Positions 41,821-48,136 of a DNA stretch of 64,000 nt are shown piece by piece (position 1 is the first letter of the stretch; each line of letters starts with the position of its first letter). The notes under the pieces are model-generated. The model was given only the letters and a program-made list of their open reading frames with translations, was not told where the DNA came from and made no database searches. The translations under genes and the position numbers were made by a program. Source of the stretch: Streptococcus hyointestinalis (lineage in GTDB: Bacteria; Bacillota; Bacilli; Lactobacillales; Streptococcaceae); the NCBI RefSeq assembly GCF_900459405.1, contig NZ_UHFN01000002.1, positions 62,001 to 126,000 on the forward strand, given 5' to 3'.

Positions 41821-43551
41821 TTAAGGGAAGGGGTGTATTGGAATTTCGCTATAGTTAGAGACTTGAATTCTTCGATGATTGATGTATTGATTTTCATAAC
41901 CAAAATTCATATCCTGCATTCCTGGAGCAAAAACCTTTACCTCACATAAACCGATCTCCTTTAAACCAATTGGAGTATTTTCTACAATATAGAAATTCCC
42001 AAATTTTTTATTTGTAAACTCAAGTAATTCTGAATAGTAAGCATCTATATCAATACTATAGTCACTCTCAACATCAAAATCTATAATCTCTGCTTCCTTC
42101 AAAAAATTAAAATTTTGACTTCTTTCCTCCACTGAGTAATAAATCGCATGATCTGCTACTGTAGTAACATCTTGAGGAAGCATACGTTGGCTATTTTTCT
42201 GAATATCTCCTACATCTTGATCATAAGCATAAAGCGCAAAATATAACTCTTTTAAAGCTGAAATAATTGCAGACTTTCCAAACAAATGTGCTCCTGCCGT
42301 TGAGTAAGTTGCAAACTTATTGCTACCTTTTCCACGAGCAATTGTCCAATAAATGTTCATTACTTGGCTGGAAAGTAATTGATAAATTGATACTTCATAA
42401 TCTAAATTCTTGATCAACATCAAATAGTAGCTTATCTCTGCATCGTAAATGCTTGTTTGATTTATCTCTTTAGGTACTCTCTTTTCATACCAATGAAGCA
42501 AAAAATTATCTCGTTCATACATCTCAAAAAGCGAGAAGATAACAGCCTCCTTAAAACTGTTACCAATAGCATGTCCATTAGAACTCACGTTTATTAATTT
42601 TTTACTTGTAGACTGTCTTTTTGCCTTGTAAATGATAAAATCTTCGGGTATTAAAACGTATTTTTGAGATTGATAGTTATACGCTACTAGCCAATAAATT
42701 TTTGTTTCCTGATTTAACAATGTCTTACCAAGACCAGACAAGTATTCATTAGGATTTAAGTAATCCATTGCTTCTCGATTTAGGTCATTTAGAGAAAAAA
42801 GAAAACGTTTTTGCCCCTTTGAAACAATTCCACTATACCGCTCCATAGCTTCCAAAAACGCTTTTGATCTGGCTTTTTTATAGCTAATATCAATCCCAAT
42901 ACCTGAAACCATCTCACTTTGAGAAAACGGGTACTGCAATTCAACAGTTACTGCATTTTTTAAAAAAGTTGTTAGCTCTCGCCTAAAAAGGCCAGTATCT
43001 TTATTATCTAGTTGAATATAGCAAGAATAGTCTCCTAATTTCTCTCTTAAAGAAGATGCCATACACTGATAATTACTATTAATAATGCTGCTATCAAATC
43101 TTTTATTATTAGAAATACAAGTATTACAATTTGCTATTCTAAAAAATTTGTATCTAGAAATTTGATAATCCTCAATGACAAAGTAATCAAACAAAGGAGA
43201 TTCTGAATTGAGGCGAATTAGTTGAGAGATAGCATATTGCAATTTTTCTTCATATAGATTATTTCCATCAATATCTATCACTTCATTTCCTTGTCCAAAA
43301 AAATCTGCCAGTTTAAATTGACTACGATGTTCCAAAAAACAGTGACTACAGATCTTATCCTTTTTATTAAATAGAGGACTGACAAATAGCTTCTTTTCAT
43401 CCCAAAATATAATTATCCCCTCTTCAACTCTCTGAGAACGAAAATAATCTAAAGTTCCAAAATATAAGTTCACGTTCTGATAAACAATCTTCATAGGTTG
43501 ACTCCTATGGGAATTCATAACTATTTCCTGTACAAATTGCCAAATTCGCAT
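41821..43551 (-). CDS. YcaO cyclodehydratase 2 with N-terminal zinc-tetrad domain
   Basis: 576 aa. Residues 1-200 carry two CxxC pairs (CSHC at 68-71, CNTC at 142-145), like the structural zinc site of E1-like domains fused to YcaO in linear azole peptide enzymes. The YcaO domain follows: IDISYKKARSKAFLEAMERY (about 220-239), VSSNGHAIGNSFKEAV (about 322) and FEMYERDNFLLHWY (about 342). The C-terminus IPIHPFP matches the Pro-rich tail of cyclodehydratases. It is encoded 4 nt after the putative leader-binding protein; together they look like a split RRE/E1-YcaO enzyme. Having two azoline-type YcaO proteins in one operon is unusual. Confidence 0.9.
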   Translation of the reverse strand: MRIWQFVQEIVMNSHRSQPMKIVYQNVNLYFGTLDYFRSQRVEEGIIIFWDEKKLFVSPLFNKKDKICSHCFLEHRSQFKLADFFGQGNEVIDIDGNNLYEEKLQYAISQLIRLNSESPLFDYFVIEDYQISRYKFFRIANCNTCISNNKRFDSSIINSNYQCMASSLREKLGDYSCYIQLDNKDTGLFRRELTTFLKNAVTVELQYPFSQSEMVSGIGIDISYKKARSKAFLEAMERYSGIVSKGQKRFLFSLNDLNREAMDYLNPNEYLSGLGKTLLNQETKIYWLVAYNYQSQKYVLIPEDFIIYKAKRQSTSKKLINVSSNGHAIGNSFKEAVIFSLFEMYERDNFLLHWYEKRVPKEINQTSIYDAEISYYLMLIKNLDYEVSIYQLLSSQVMNIYWTIARGKGSNKFATYSTAGAHLFGKSAIISALKELYFALYAYDQDVGDIQKNSQRMLPQDVTTVADHAIYYSVEERSQNFNFLKEAEIIDFDVESDYSIDIDAYYSELLEFTNKKFGNFYIVENTPIGLKEIGLCEVKVFAPGMQDMNFGYENQYINHRRIQVSNYSEIPIHPFP

Positions 43552-43555
43552 GTTT

Positions 43556-44320
43556 CTACCTCATGGTAAGCACAAGTCCTAGATGTCGAGCAAGGCTATC
43601 TTGACAATAGATATGTGCACCTCTATTGCCTTGCTTGTTACAAAAATCTTCATAAGACTCTGCTTTACTTCTTCCTATACCAATACTGCCATAACTCAAT
43701 TTAGACTCCATCATCCCTTTTATTGTCTTAAATACAAGTTCATCTATATTAGTATCTTCAAAACTATATACCTCTTTTTCAGGAGTTTGAATTTTCATTT
43801 TAAATTTTTTCTGATCGTAAATAATATCAAATACCTCTATTAAGCTTTCAAAATATATATTTTTCAAAATATTAATATCTAGAAAATGATTAATAGTTGG
43901 TAGTATTAATTCTGTCTCAACCTTATCTAACACATGATAAATAGAAATTCCTTCTTGCAATTGTTTAATTTCCTGATGTTCAGTAATTTCAACATAATAA
44001 GGTCCTTTTAGATGACTTAGTAACAGATTTTGCCTATATATATTCTCTTCTTTTGTAGACAACCGTACTGCCCTTGGGAAAAAGCGTTTTAGTGACTTTT
44101 CCTCATGCTGTGGAAGTCGAAATAACTGTTTTCCAGCTTTATATATAGAGAGCTGTTCTGATAAAGCCTGCTTTATTCCAAAAATTTTATCTGTATTTAC
44201 ACTAATAGATTGAATCAGATCTTCTACAGAGTGACACTTAGGGAGTCCTACCTTCCGAGTTCTTCCAAGATAGGATACTAACACACTATCCTCTTGAATC
44301 ACATATTTTAAGTTTACCAT
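43556..44320 (-). CDS. Putative precursor-leader-binding (RRE/E1-like) protein
   Basis: 254 aa, with GAGGAATAG before ATG 44320. The N-terminus (LKYVIQEDSVLVSYLGRTRK ... HSVEDLIQSISVN) has the beta-strand then helix pattern of the RiPP recognition element found at the start of E1-like cyclodehydratase partners. The C-terminal part (YGSIGIGRSKAESYEDFCNK, GAHIYCQDSLARHLGLVLTM) is unassigned. First enzyme gene after the precursors and nearly contiguous with YcaO-2, so it most likely presents the leader to that enzyme. The assignment is by pattern and position. Confidence 0.6.
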   Translation of the reverse strand: MVNLKYVIQEDSVLVSYLGRTRKVGLPKCHSVEDLIQSISVNTDKIFGIKQALSEQLSIYKAGKQLFRLPQHEEKSLKRFFPRAVRLSTKEENIYRQNLLLSHLKGPYYVEITEHQEIKQLQEGISIYHVLDKVETELILPTINHFLDINILKNIYFESLIEVFDIIYDQKKFKMKIQTPEKEVYSFEDTNIDELVFKTIKGMMESKLSYGSIGIGRSKAESYEDFCNKQGNRGAHIYCQDSLARHLGLVLTMR

Positions 44321-44337
44321 CTATTCCTCACCACGAT

Positions 44338-44386
44338 AAAAAACAAACAGAACTATACAGAATTATATATAGCTGTATAATTCTGT
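44338..44386 (-). terminator. Attenuator between precursor genes and enzyme genes
   Basis: Minus-strand stem ACAGAATTATA / TATAATTCTGT (44357-44386) followed after about 13 nt by TTTTTT (44338-44343). A leaky terminator here would give abundant precursor and less enzyme mRNA, as is common in RiPP operons. The distance from stem to T run is larger than ideal, so strength is uncertain. Confidence 0.55.
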
Positions 44387-44414
44387 TTATTCGATTCAAA
44401 TGTTAAATTATTGT

Positions 44415-44573
44415 TTAAGCACAACTAGATGAACATGATGAACATGAAGTTGAACCACATGTACTGTGACCACCACTTCCACTTGTGGCTGCTGTAGCTG
44501 GTACTCCTTCTACATCGTCCAATTCTAAAATGTCAATTTCTAGCTCTTCGAGTAAGTTTTTTTCATCTTTCAT
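44415..44573 (-). CDS. Precursor peptide, copy 3 (promoter-distal)
   Basis: 52 aa, identical to the other two copies. The acidic leader (MKDEKNLLEELEIDILELDD, then VEGVPATAAT) is followed by a Ser/Cys-rich C-terminus ending STSCSSCSSSCA. The last 22 residues hold ten Ser, two Thr and four Cys, with Cys in SC, SSC and SSSC settings. These are substrates for azole formation and dehydration by the operon enzymes. Start is ATG 44573 after GAAAGGAAATC; the longer in-frame reading enters the tail of the preceding repeat and is rejected. The leader style (LEELEIDILELDD) resembles thiopeptide precursors. Confidence 0.9.
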   Translation of the reverse strand: MKDEKNLLEELEIDILELDDVEGVPATAATSGSGGHSTCGSTSCSSCSSSCA

Positions 44574-44620
44574 TTTTTTGATTTCCTTTCTTTTACATAT
44601 TGAAATGCTGCCTCTGTATC

Positions 44621-44779
44621 TTATGCACAACTAGACGAACATGATGAACATGAAGTTGAACCACATGTACTGTGACCACCACTTCCACTTGTGGCTGCTG
44701 TAGCTGGTACTCCTTCTACATCATCCAATTCTAAAATGTCAATTTCTAGCTCTTCGAGTAAGTTTTTTTCATCTTTCAT
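44621..44779 (-). CDS. Precursor peptide, copy 2
   Basis: 52 aa, residue-for-residue the same as the flanking copies, with the same GAAAGGAAATC ribosome site. It lies exactly 206 bp from each neighbour. DNA differences from the other copies are only a few silent or intergenic bases, so the triplication is recent or homogenised. Confidence 0.9.
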   Translation of the reverse strand: MKDEKNLLEELEIDILELDDVEGVPATAATSGSGGHSTCGSTSCSSCSSSCA

Positions 44780-44826
44780 TTTTTTGATTTCCTTTCTTTT
44801 ACATATTGAAATGCTGCCTCTGTATC

Positions 44827-44985
44827 TTATGCACAACTAGACGAACATGATGAACATGAAGTTGAACCACATGTACTGTGACCACCACTTCCACTTGTGG
44901 CCGCTGTAGCTGGTACTCCTTCTACATCATCCAATTCTAAAATGTCAATTTCTAGCTCTTCGAGCAAGTTTTTTTCATCTTTCAT
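44827..44985 (-). CDS. Precursor peptide, copy 1 (promoter-proximal)
   Basis: 52 aa, identical peptide. Start ATG 44985 is preceded by GGGAGGAGAAACAAA, stronger than the sites of copies 2 and 3. It was established by reading the minus strand, where stop TAA lies at 44827-44829. It carries silent changes (GCC/GCG wobble in the Ala-Ala pair, one in the leader). First gene after the operator-bearing promoter at 45043-45110. Confidence 0.9.
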   Translation of the reverse strand: MKDEKNLLEELEIDILELDDVEGVPATAATSGSGGHSTCGSTSCSSCSSSCA

Positions 44986-45042
44986 TTTGTTTCTCCTCCC
45001 ATTATTTATTTGTCATTATTAGTCTCGCTAACTGACAGATAC

Positions 45043-45110
45043 ATTATAGTCTAGTAGCCTATCAATTTCACACAATTATCATAAACGGTATATAATTAAT
45101 CATTTCCTAG
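45043..45110 (-). promoter_or_regulatory. Operator pair and promoter of the precursor operon
   Basis: On the minus strand, direct repeats CTAGGAAATGATTA (45110-45097) and ACCGTTTATGATAA (45089-45076) start 21 bp apart. The proximal one matches the published LytTR half-site pattern (A/C-rich, GTT, then A/G and T/G). The -10 TATAAT is at 45048-45043, 41 bp after the proximal repeat start. No consensus -35 is present, which fits activator dependence. Confidence 0.7.
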
Positions 45111-45130
45111 AATCTCAATCTTTTTTTTTT

Positions 45131-45197
45131 ACCGATTTTGATTATAAAGCAACCGCTAGTGACATTGAACGATAAAATAATTTTAGAGTGATATACT
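45131..45197 (+). promoter_or_regulatory. Operator pair and promoter of the 11-residue peptide gene
   Basis: Direct repeats ACCGATTTTGATTA (45131-45144) and ACCGCTAGTGACAT (45152-45165) start 21 bp apart. The -10 TATACT is at 45192-45197, 40 bp after the proximal repeat start. The layout is the same as at the precursor operon and at 27762, but pointing the other way from the precursors. Confidence 0.65.
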
Positions 45198-45234
45198 TAA
45201 GCTTGTAGAAAATAATGAAAAGGAGTTACAAACT

Positions 45235-45270
45235 ATGTGGGACTGGACAAAATGGTTTTTAGGTCATTAA
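45235..45270 (+). CDS. Leaderless 11-residue Trp-rich peptide; candidate pheromone
   Basis: ATG 45235 to TAA 45268-45270 encodes MWDWTKWFLGH. The strong ribosome site AAAAGGAG lies 9 nt upstream, a promoter with a LytTR-type operator precedes it, and a rho-independent terminator follows at 45336, so this is a complete mini-gene. There is no signal or double-glycine leader, which recalls the leaderless SIP peptide of Streptococcus pyogenes, although that one acts on an Rgg regulator. Here the natural receptor candidate is the kinase at 25663. Alternatives are a membrane-active peptide or an RNA whose ORF is incidental. Confidence 0.6.
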   Translation: MWDWTKWFLGH

Positions 45271-45335
45271 TCAAATTTTGATTTGATTATAGTAGGACAC
45301 TACAAATCAAAAAAATAATAATTCTTACTATTTTT

Positions 45336-45362
45336 ATCAACACACTTTGTGTTGATTTTTTA
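45336..45362 (+). terminator. Terminator of the short-peptide gene
   Basis: Stem ATCAACACA / TGTGTTGAT with a 3-nt loop followed by TTTTTT. It lies 66 nt after the peptide stop codon. Confidence 0.85.
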
Positions 45363-45418
45363 TATTTCACTTGAGACAATATTCAACCACCTCCAAAACT
45401 ATTATAGGAAGAAATGAG

Positions 45419-45482
45419 CATACTAAGATTAGTAGTGAGAAAATCTCGACGAGGAAAAGCACTTACTACTAATCTTAGTATG
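45419..45482. repeat. 64-bp hairpin with perfect 18-bp arms, IS110-end-like
   Basis: CATACTAAGATTAGTAGT and its exact reverse complement enclose 28 bp. The first arm and start of the loop match the left ends of the two IS110 copies (22826 and 45627), so it is either an IS110 remnant or the target-like relative. It could also act as a bidirectional terminator (T run follows). Confidence 0.7.
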
Positions 45483-45617
45483 TTTTATTTGTCATATCAT
45501 GTCTCTAGATCATTTTTTCTAAACCAATCTAATCATCAAACCTTAAGTATCTCTAAGCCAACTGGTAGATGGACAGAATTTTTTAGGTAAACACAATATC
45601 CGAGAAAAAGGCAAAAA
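45483..45617. other. Intergenic, no gene seen
   Basis: A/T-rich sequence between the hairpin and the IS110 element. It includes a stretch (CCAACTGGTAGATGG near 45556) with a loose match near 52930, upstream of array C. No ORF or promoter is convincing. Confidence 0.4.
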
Positions 45618-45619
45618 AA

Positions 45620-45859
45620 ACATACTAAGATTAGTAGTGAAGAAATCTCCGACGGGAGAGAGTACTCACTACTTTTTCTTTATGTTAAAGTAGAGGTGTC
45701 TTGTTAAGTCGTGGGGCTTTTTGACGCTAGACGTCGCAATAAAAACTGGCAAGACACCTGTTTTAGGAAGAATGTTATCAAAGTATGTGGGACGCCAGAC
45801 GTCGAGTATTGAAAATGACATCGCTAAAACAAGGAATTTCAAGACAAAGAGGTAATATC
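45620..45859 (+). ncRNA. Candidate IS110 bridge RNA in the left noncoding end (second copy)
   Basis: Conserved noncoding 240 nt preceding the transposase, nearly identical to 22825-23067. Differences cluster in a few places (for example GTGGGGCTTT against GAGAACTCTT near 45712), which could mark guide-loop changes. Fold and loops were not computed. Confidence 0.4.
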
Positions 45860-47062
45860 ATGCGTTCAGTTTTCGGGATTGATGTGAGTAAGGCAAGTTC
45901 AGAAGTGGCTATTCTAGTCAATGGCGAGAAGGTTCATAGCTACACCATGTCCAATGATGCCATTGGCTTTTCTAGGCTACTTGGTGATTTGAAAACCGTC
46001 CACAAGCCAGAAATCATCTTTGAAGCAACAGGTGTCTATTCTCGTCGTCTTCAAGCTTTTCTAGAAGATAATGGCTACGCTTATACACGGCTCAATCCCT
46101 TAGAAGCTAAGAAGCAACTGGATAGCTTGCGTGTGCGGAAAACCGATCAAATTGACGCTGAAAAACTGGCTCAGTCTCAGTTTGTACTGAATCGTAAACC
46201 GACATATGTCCAAGAAGAAGTCTACCAAAACTTGCGGGATCTCAGCCGTTTCTATCAGAACTTAACAGAGGACATCGTTCGGGCTAAAAATCGCCTACAC
46301 AAGGTCTTACAAGTCACTTTCCCTGAATTGGAAACTATCTTATCAACACCAACTGGGGAACAATACTGGAACTTAGTTATAGCTTTTCCTTGTAAGGACT
46401 TCGTGCTTGAGTTAAGCAAGGATAAACTCTCAAAGAGAATCCGTCTGTCCACTTCAAAACGGATTTCTGACAAACGTGTGGTTTACTTAGCAGAGAAGCT
46501 GACAGAACTAGCCAATCAGTCTTATTGTGCCGTTAAGAAAACCTCTCCAATGCTGGAAGAGGTGCGTTACTATGCAAAAGAATTGCTTAGACTTTCTGAA
46601 CAGAGACAAGCAGTCTTAGACGAAATGGTGGAACTAGCTCAGCCATTACCTGAATATGACATTCTGTTCTCTATTCCTGGAATAGCTGAAACCACAGCGA
46701 CCAGTATCATTGGTGAACTGGGAGATATTCGCCGTTTTCAGTCTGCCAATCAAATCAATGCCTTTATCGGTATTGACCTGAGACACTATGAATCTGGAAA
46801 CTTCATCGCTAAGGAACACATTACCAAGCGTGGCAATCCCTATGCTAGAAAGATTCTGTTCAAATGCATTCACAATATCGCTTCAGCTAGTCACACCAAT
46901 CCTTGCCATATCGCAGACTTTTATGAGAAACGAAAAAGACAATCGCAAACGACTTCAACAAAGCCACACACGATTGCCTCCATACATCGTCTCATTCGGA
47001 CAATGTATTACCTCATTATGCATAACAAACTTTACGATTATACTTCAACCCAAAATCAGTAA
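45860..47062 (+). CDS. IS110-family transposase (second copy)
   Basis: 400 aa from ATG 45860 (AGAGGTAATATC before it). The RuvC-like domain opens SVFGIDVSKASSEVAILVNG, then EIIFEATGVYSRRL and KTDQIDAEKLAQ. The C-terminal domain has LFSIPGIAETTATSIIGELG and NAFIGIDLRHYESGNF. Differences from the copy at 23068 are scattered, so the two are related but not a fresh duplication. Intact. Confidence 0.93.
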   Translation: MRSVFGIDVSKASSEVAILVNGEKVHSYTMSNDAIGFSRLLGDLKTVHKPEIIFEATGVYSRRLQAFLEDNGYAYTRLNPLEAKKQLDSLRVRKTDQIDAEKLAQSQFVLNRKPTYVQEEVYQNLRDLSRFYQNLTEDIVRAKNRLHKVLQVTFPELETILSTPTGEQYWNLVIAFPCKDFVLELSKDKLSKRIRLSTSKRISDKRVVYLAEKLTELANQSYCAVKKTSPMLEEVRYYAKELLRLSEQRQAVLDEMVELAQPLPEYDILFSIPGIAETTATSIIGELGDIRRFQSANQINAFIGIDLRHYESGNFIAKEHITKRGNPYARKILFKCIHNIASASHTNPCHIADFYEKRKRQSQTTSTKPHTIASIHRLIRTMYYLIMHNKLYDYTSTQNQ

Positions 47063-47238
47063 AATTGTTTATGCCATATCATTGTAACACCTTATTTCAA
47101 AAATCACAAAATAAGGTGTTGGTTTTGTATACACTTTTTACACTAAACTTCAGTCCAAAATAAAACAATTTCCTTATTTTAACTATTGAACTCAAAATAT
47201 TGTTCATCAAATGCCTTGAAAGGCTTGACAAATAGTAG

Positions 47239-47585
47239 AAAAAAGCAACTTGAAGTTGCTACCACTTGTTATTCTCAAACTATTTCCTCAAAAAACAGGA
47301 AAGAGGGATAGTTTCAACACCATATTAATTCTTAGGTTCTCAAATCTAACTATCTCCATAGCGAATAAATGACAAGTTTCAGTACCACGTTATAATAAAA
47401 GGTTTTCTGACTGAAACAAAAAGTGACTTACTTATGTAATAAACGTCTCAGCATCGATTTAACATGGTCAAGCCCCCTTACCTTCTTTCCGCAGATTCCG
47501 ACAGAGTAACTTGAGGTTCTCGCTTAAACGATGGTCTCTGAATTGACCTTGTCTATAGTGTAGCAAACTTCGACCCTTTTAGCAA
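47239..47585 (-). CRISPR. Mini-array A (CRISPR-like, degenerate repeats)
   Basis: Reading on the minus strand: -35 TTGCTA (47585-47580), 17-nt spacer, -10 TACACT (47562-47557), then a conserved leader of about 145 nt. Next come a decayed repeat (47411-47376), a 30-nt spacer (47375-47346), a decayed 35-nt repeat (47345-47311) and a 30-nt spacer (47310-47281). A terminal partial repeat and terminator GCAACTTGAAGTTGC with T run (47259-47239) follow. Repeats keep the GTTTC...GAAAC-type ends but have lost their centres. No cas genes nearby. Confidence 0.7.
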
Positions 47586-47687
47586 TTCACATGGCAGCTA
47601 CCACGTACAAAAGTTTTTTTATCAGATCCGATACTAAAAAACCAAAAGTAATCTCGACAATTCCTGCATAACACAAGAAAAGAAAAA

Positions 47688-47893
47688 GCACCCACTTCTA
47701 CTATGGATGCCTTTGGAAAGGAAAGAAATTCGTTTTAGCAATCTATCACTGATTGCTTCTTATTTTCATATTTTGTGAAAGGAGTCCAAAATACGAAAAT
47801 AAGATTATAGACCGCAAAACATAGTCTTAACTAATCTGCTGCACAGGTTTTCCTGTACATTTTCATTTTAGCACAATAGTTCAAATTGAAAAG
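47688..47893 (-). ncRNA. Small transcription unit with TGTACAGG-type operator (unit 2)
   Basis: Minus strand: a TAAAAT -10 (47870-47865) precedes the palindrome GTACAGGAAAACCTGTGC (47858-47841). About 150 nt without a convincing ORF follow, ending in a hairpin GCATCC...GGGTGC (47710-47688) and T run. Same plan as the units at 47935-48126 and 61572-61720. The operator position just after the -10 suggests repression, perhaps by the S24 repressor encoded at 58805. Confidence 0.5.
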
Positions 47894-47934
47894 ACTACCA
47901 TAGCCTATGCTTACTTCATTTGACTACAAAAAGA

Positions 47935-48126
47935 CTCCCACCTGAGAAGGTGGGAGAACAGGAAATTTTAAATGATTTTTTAAAGAAAAATCAACCGAAA
48001 ACATGGTGCTCCTCGTGCCATAAATAGCATGACAAAGGCAGAGGAAACATGTTTATTGATGTAGCATATATACAGGTAGGAGATTCCTGTACAATTCTAT
48101 TATAACATGTTTTTTTAGATTGACAA
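47935..48126 (-). ncRNA. Small transcription unit with TGTACAGG-type operator (unit 1)
   Basis: Minus strand: TTGTCA (48126-48121), 16-nt spacer, TATAAT (48104-48099), then half-sites TACAGG and CCTGTA (48091-48071) and about 110 nt. The terminator stem CTCCCACC / GGTGGGAG (47956-47935) with TTTTT follows. Short readings exist (for example a 19-codon ORF from MFPLPLSCYL and one starting after GAGGAGCACC), but none is convincing, so RNA is the default call. Confidence 0.5.
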
Positions 48127-48136
48127 GACTACCATA

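Larger units (their letters stand above)
44415..44985 (-). repeat. Tandem triplication of the precursor gene, 206-bp period
   Basis: Three precursor genes start at 44573, 44779 and 44985; copies 1 to 2 and 2 to 3 are each 206 bp apart. The 47-bp spacers between genes are also conserved (CTGCCTCTGTATC / ACATATTGAAATG). Confidence 0.92.
45618..47238 (+). mobile_element. IS110-family element next to mini-array A
   Basis: It has the same ends as the copy at 22820-24447 (ACATACTAAGATTAGTAGTG and CTTGACAAATAGTAG). The right end lands in the poly-A side of the terminator of mini-array A, just as the other copy landed at a GAAAAAAG tract in ISL3. Boundaries are plus or minus a few bases. Confidence 0.75.

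Noticed and set aside
44574..44836. Longer precursor readings beginning MCIRYRGSISICKRKEIKK
   Set aside because: They read through the stop region of the preceding repeat unit and its ribosome site; the ATG after GAAAGGAAATC, conserved in position in all three copies, is the better start.
45215..45262. Alternative ORF MKRSYKLCGTGQNGF overlapping the short peptide gene
   Set aside because: It starts inside the ribosome-binding region and has no site of its own; the frame with AAAAGGAG 9 nt upstream encodes the 11-residue peptide.
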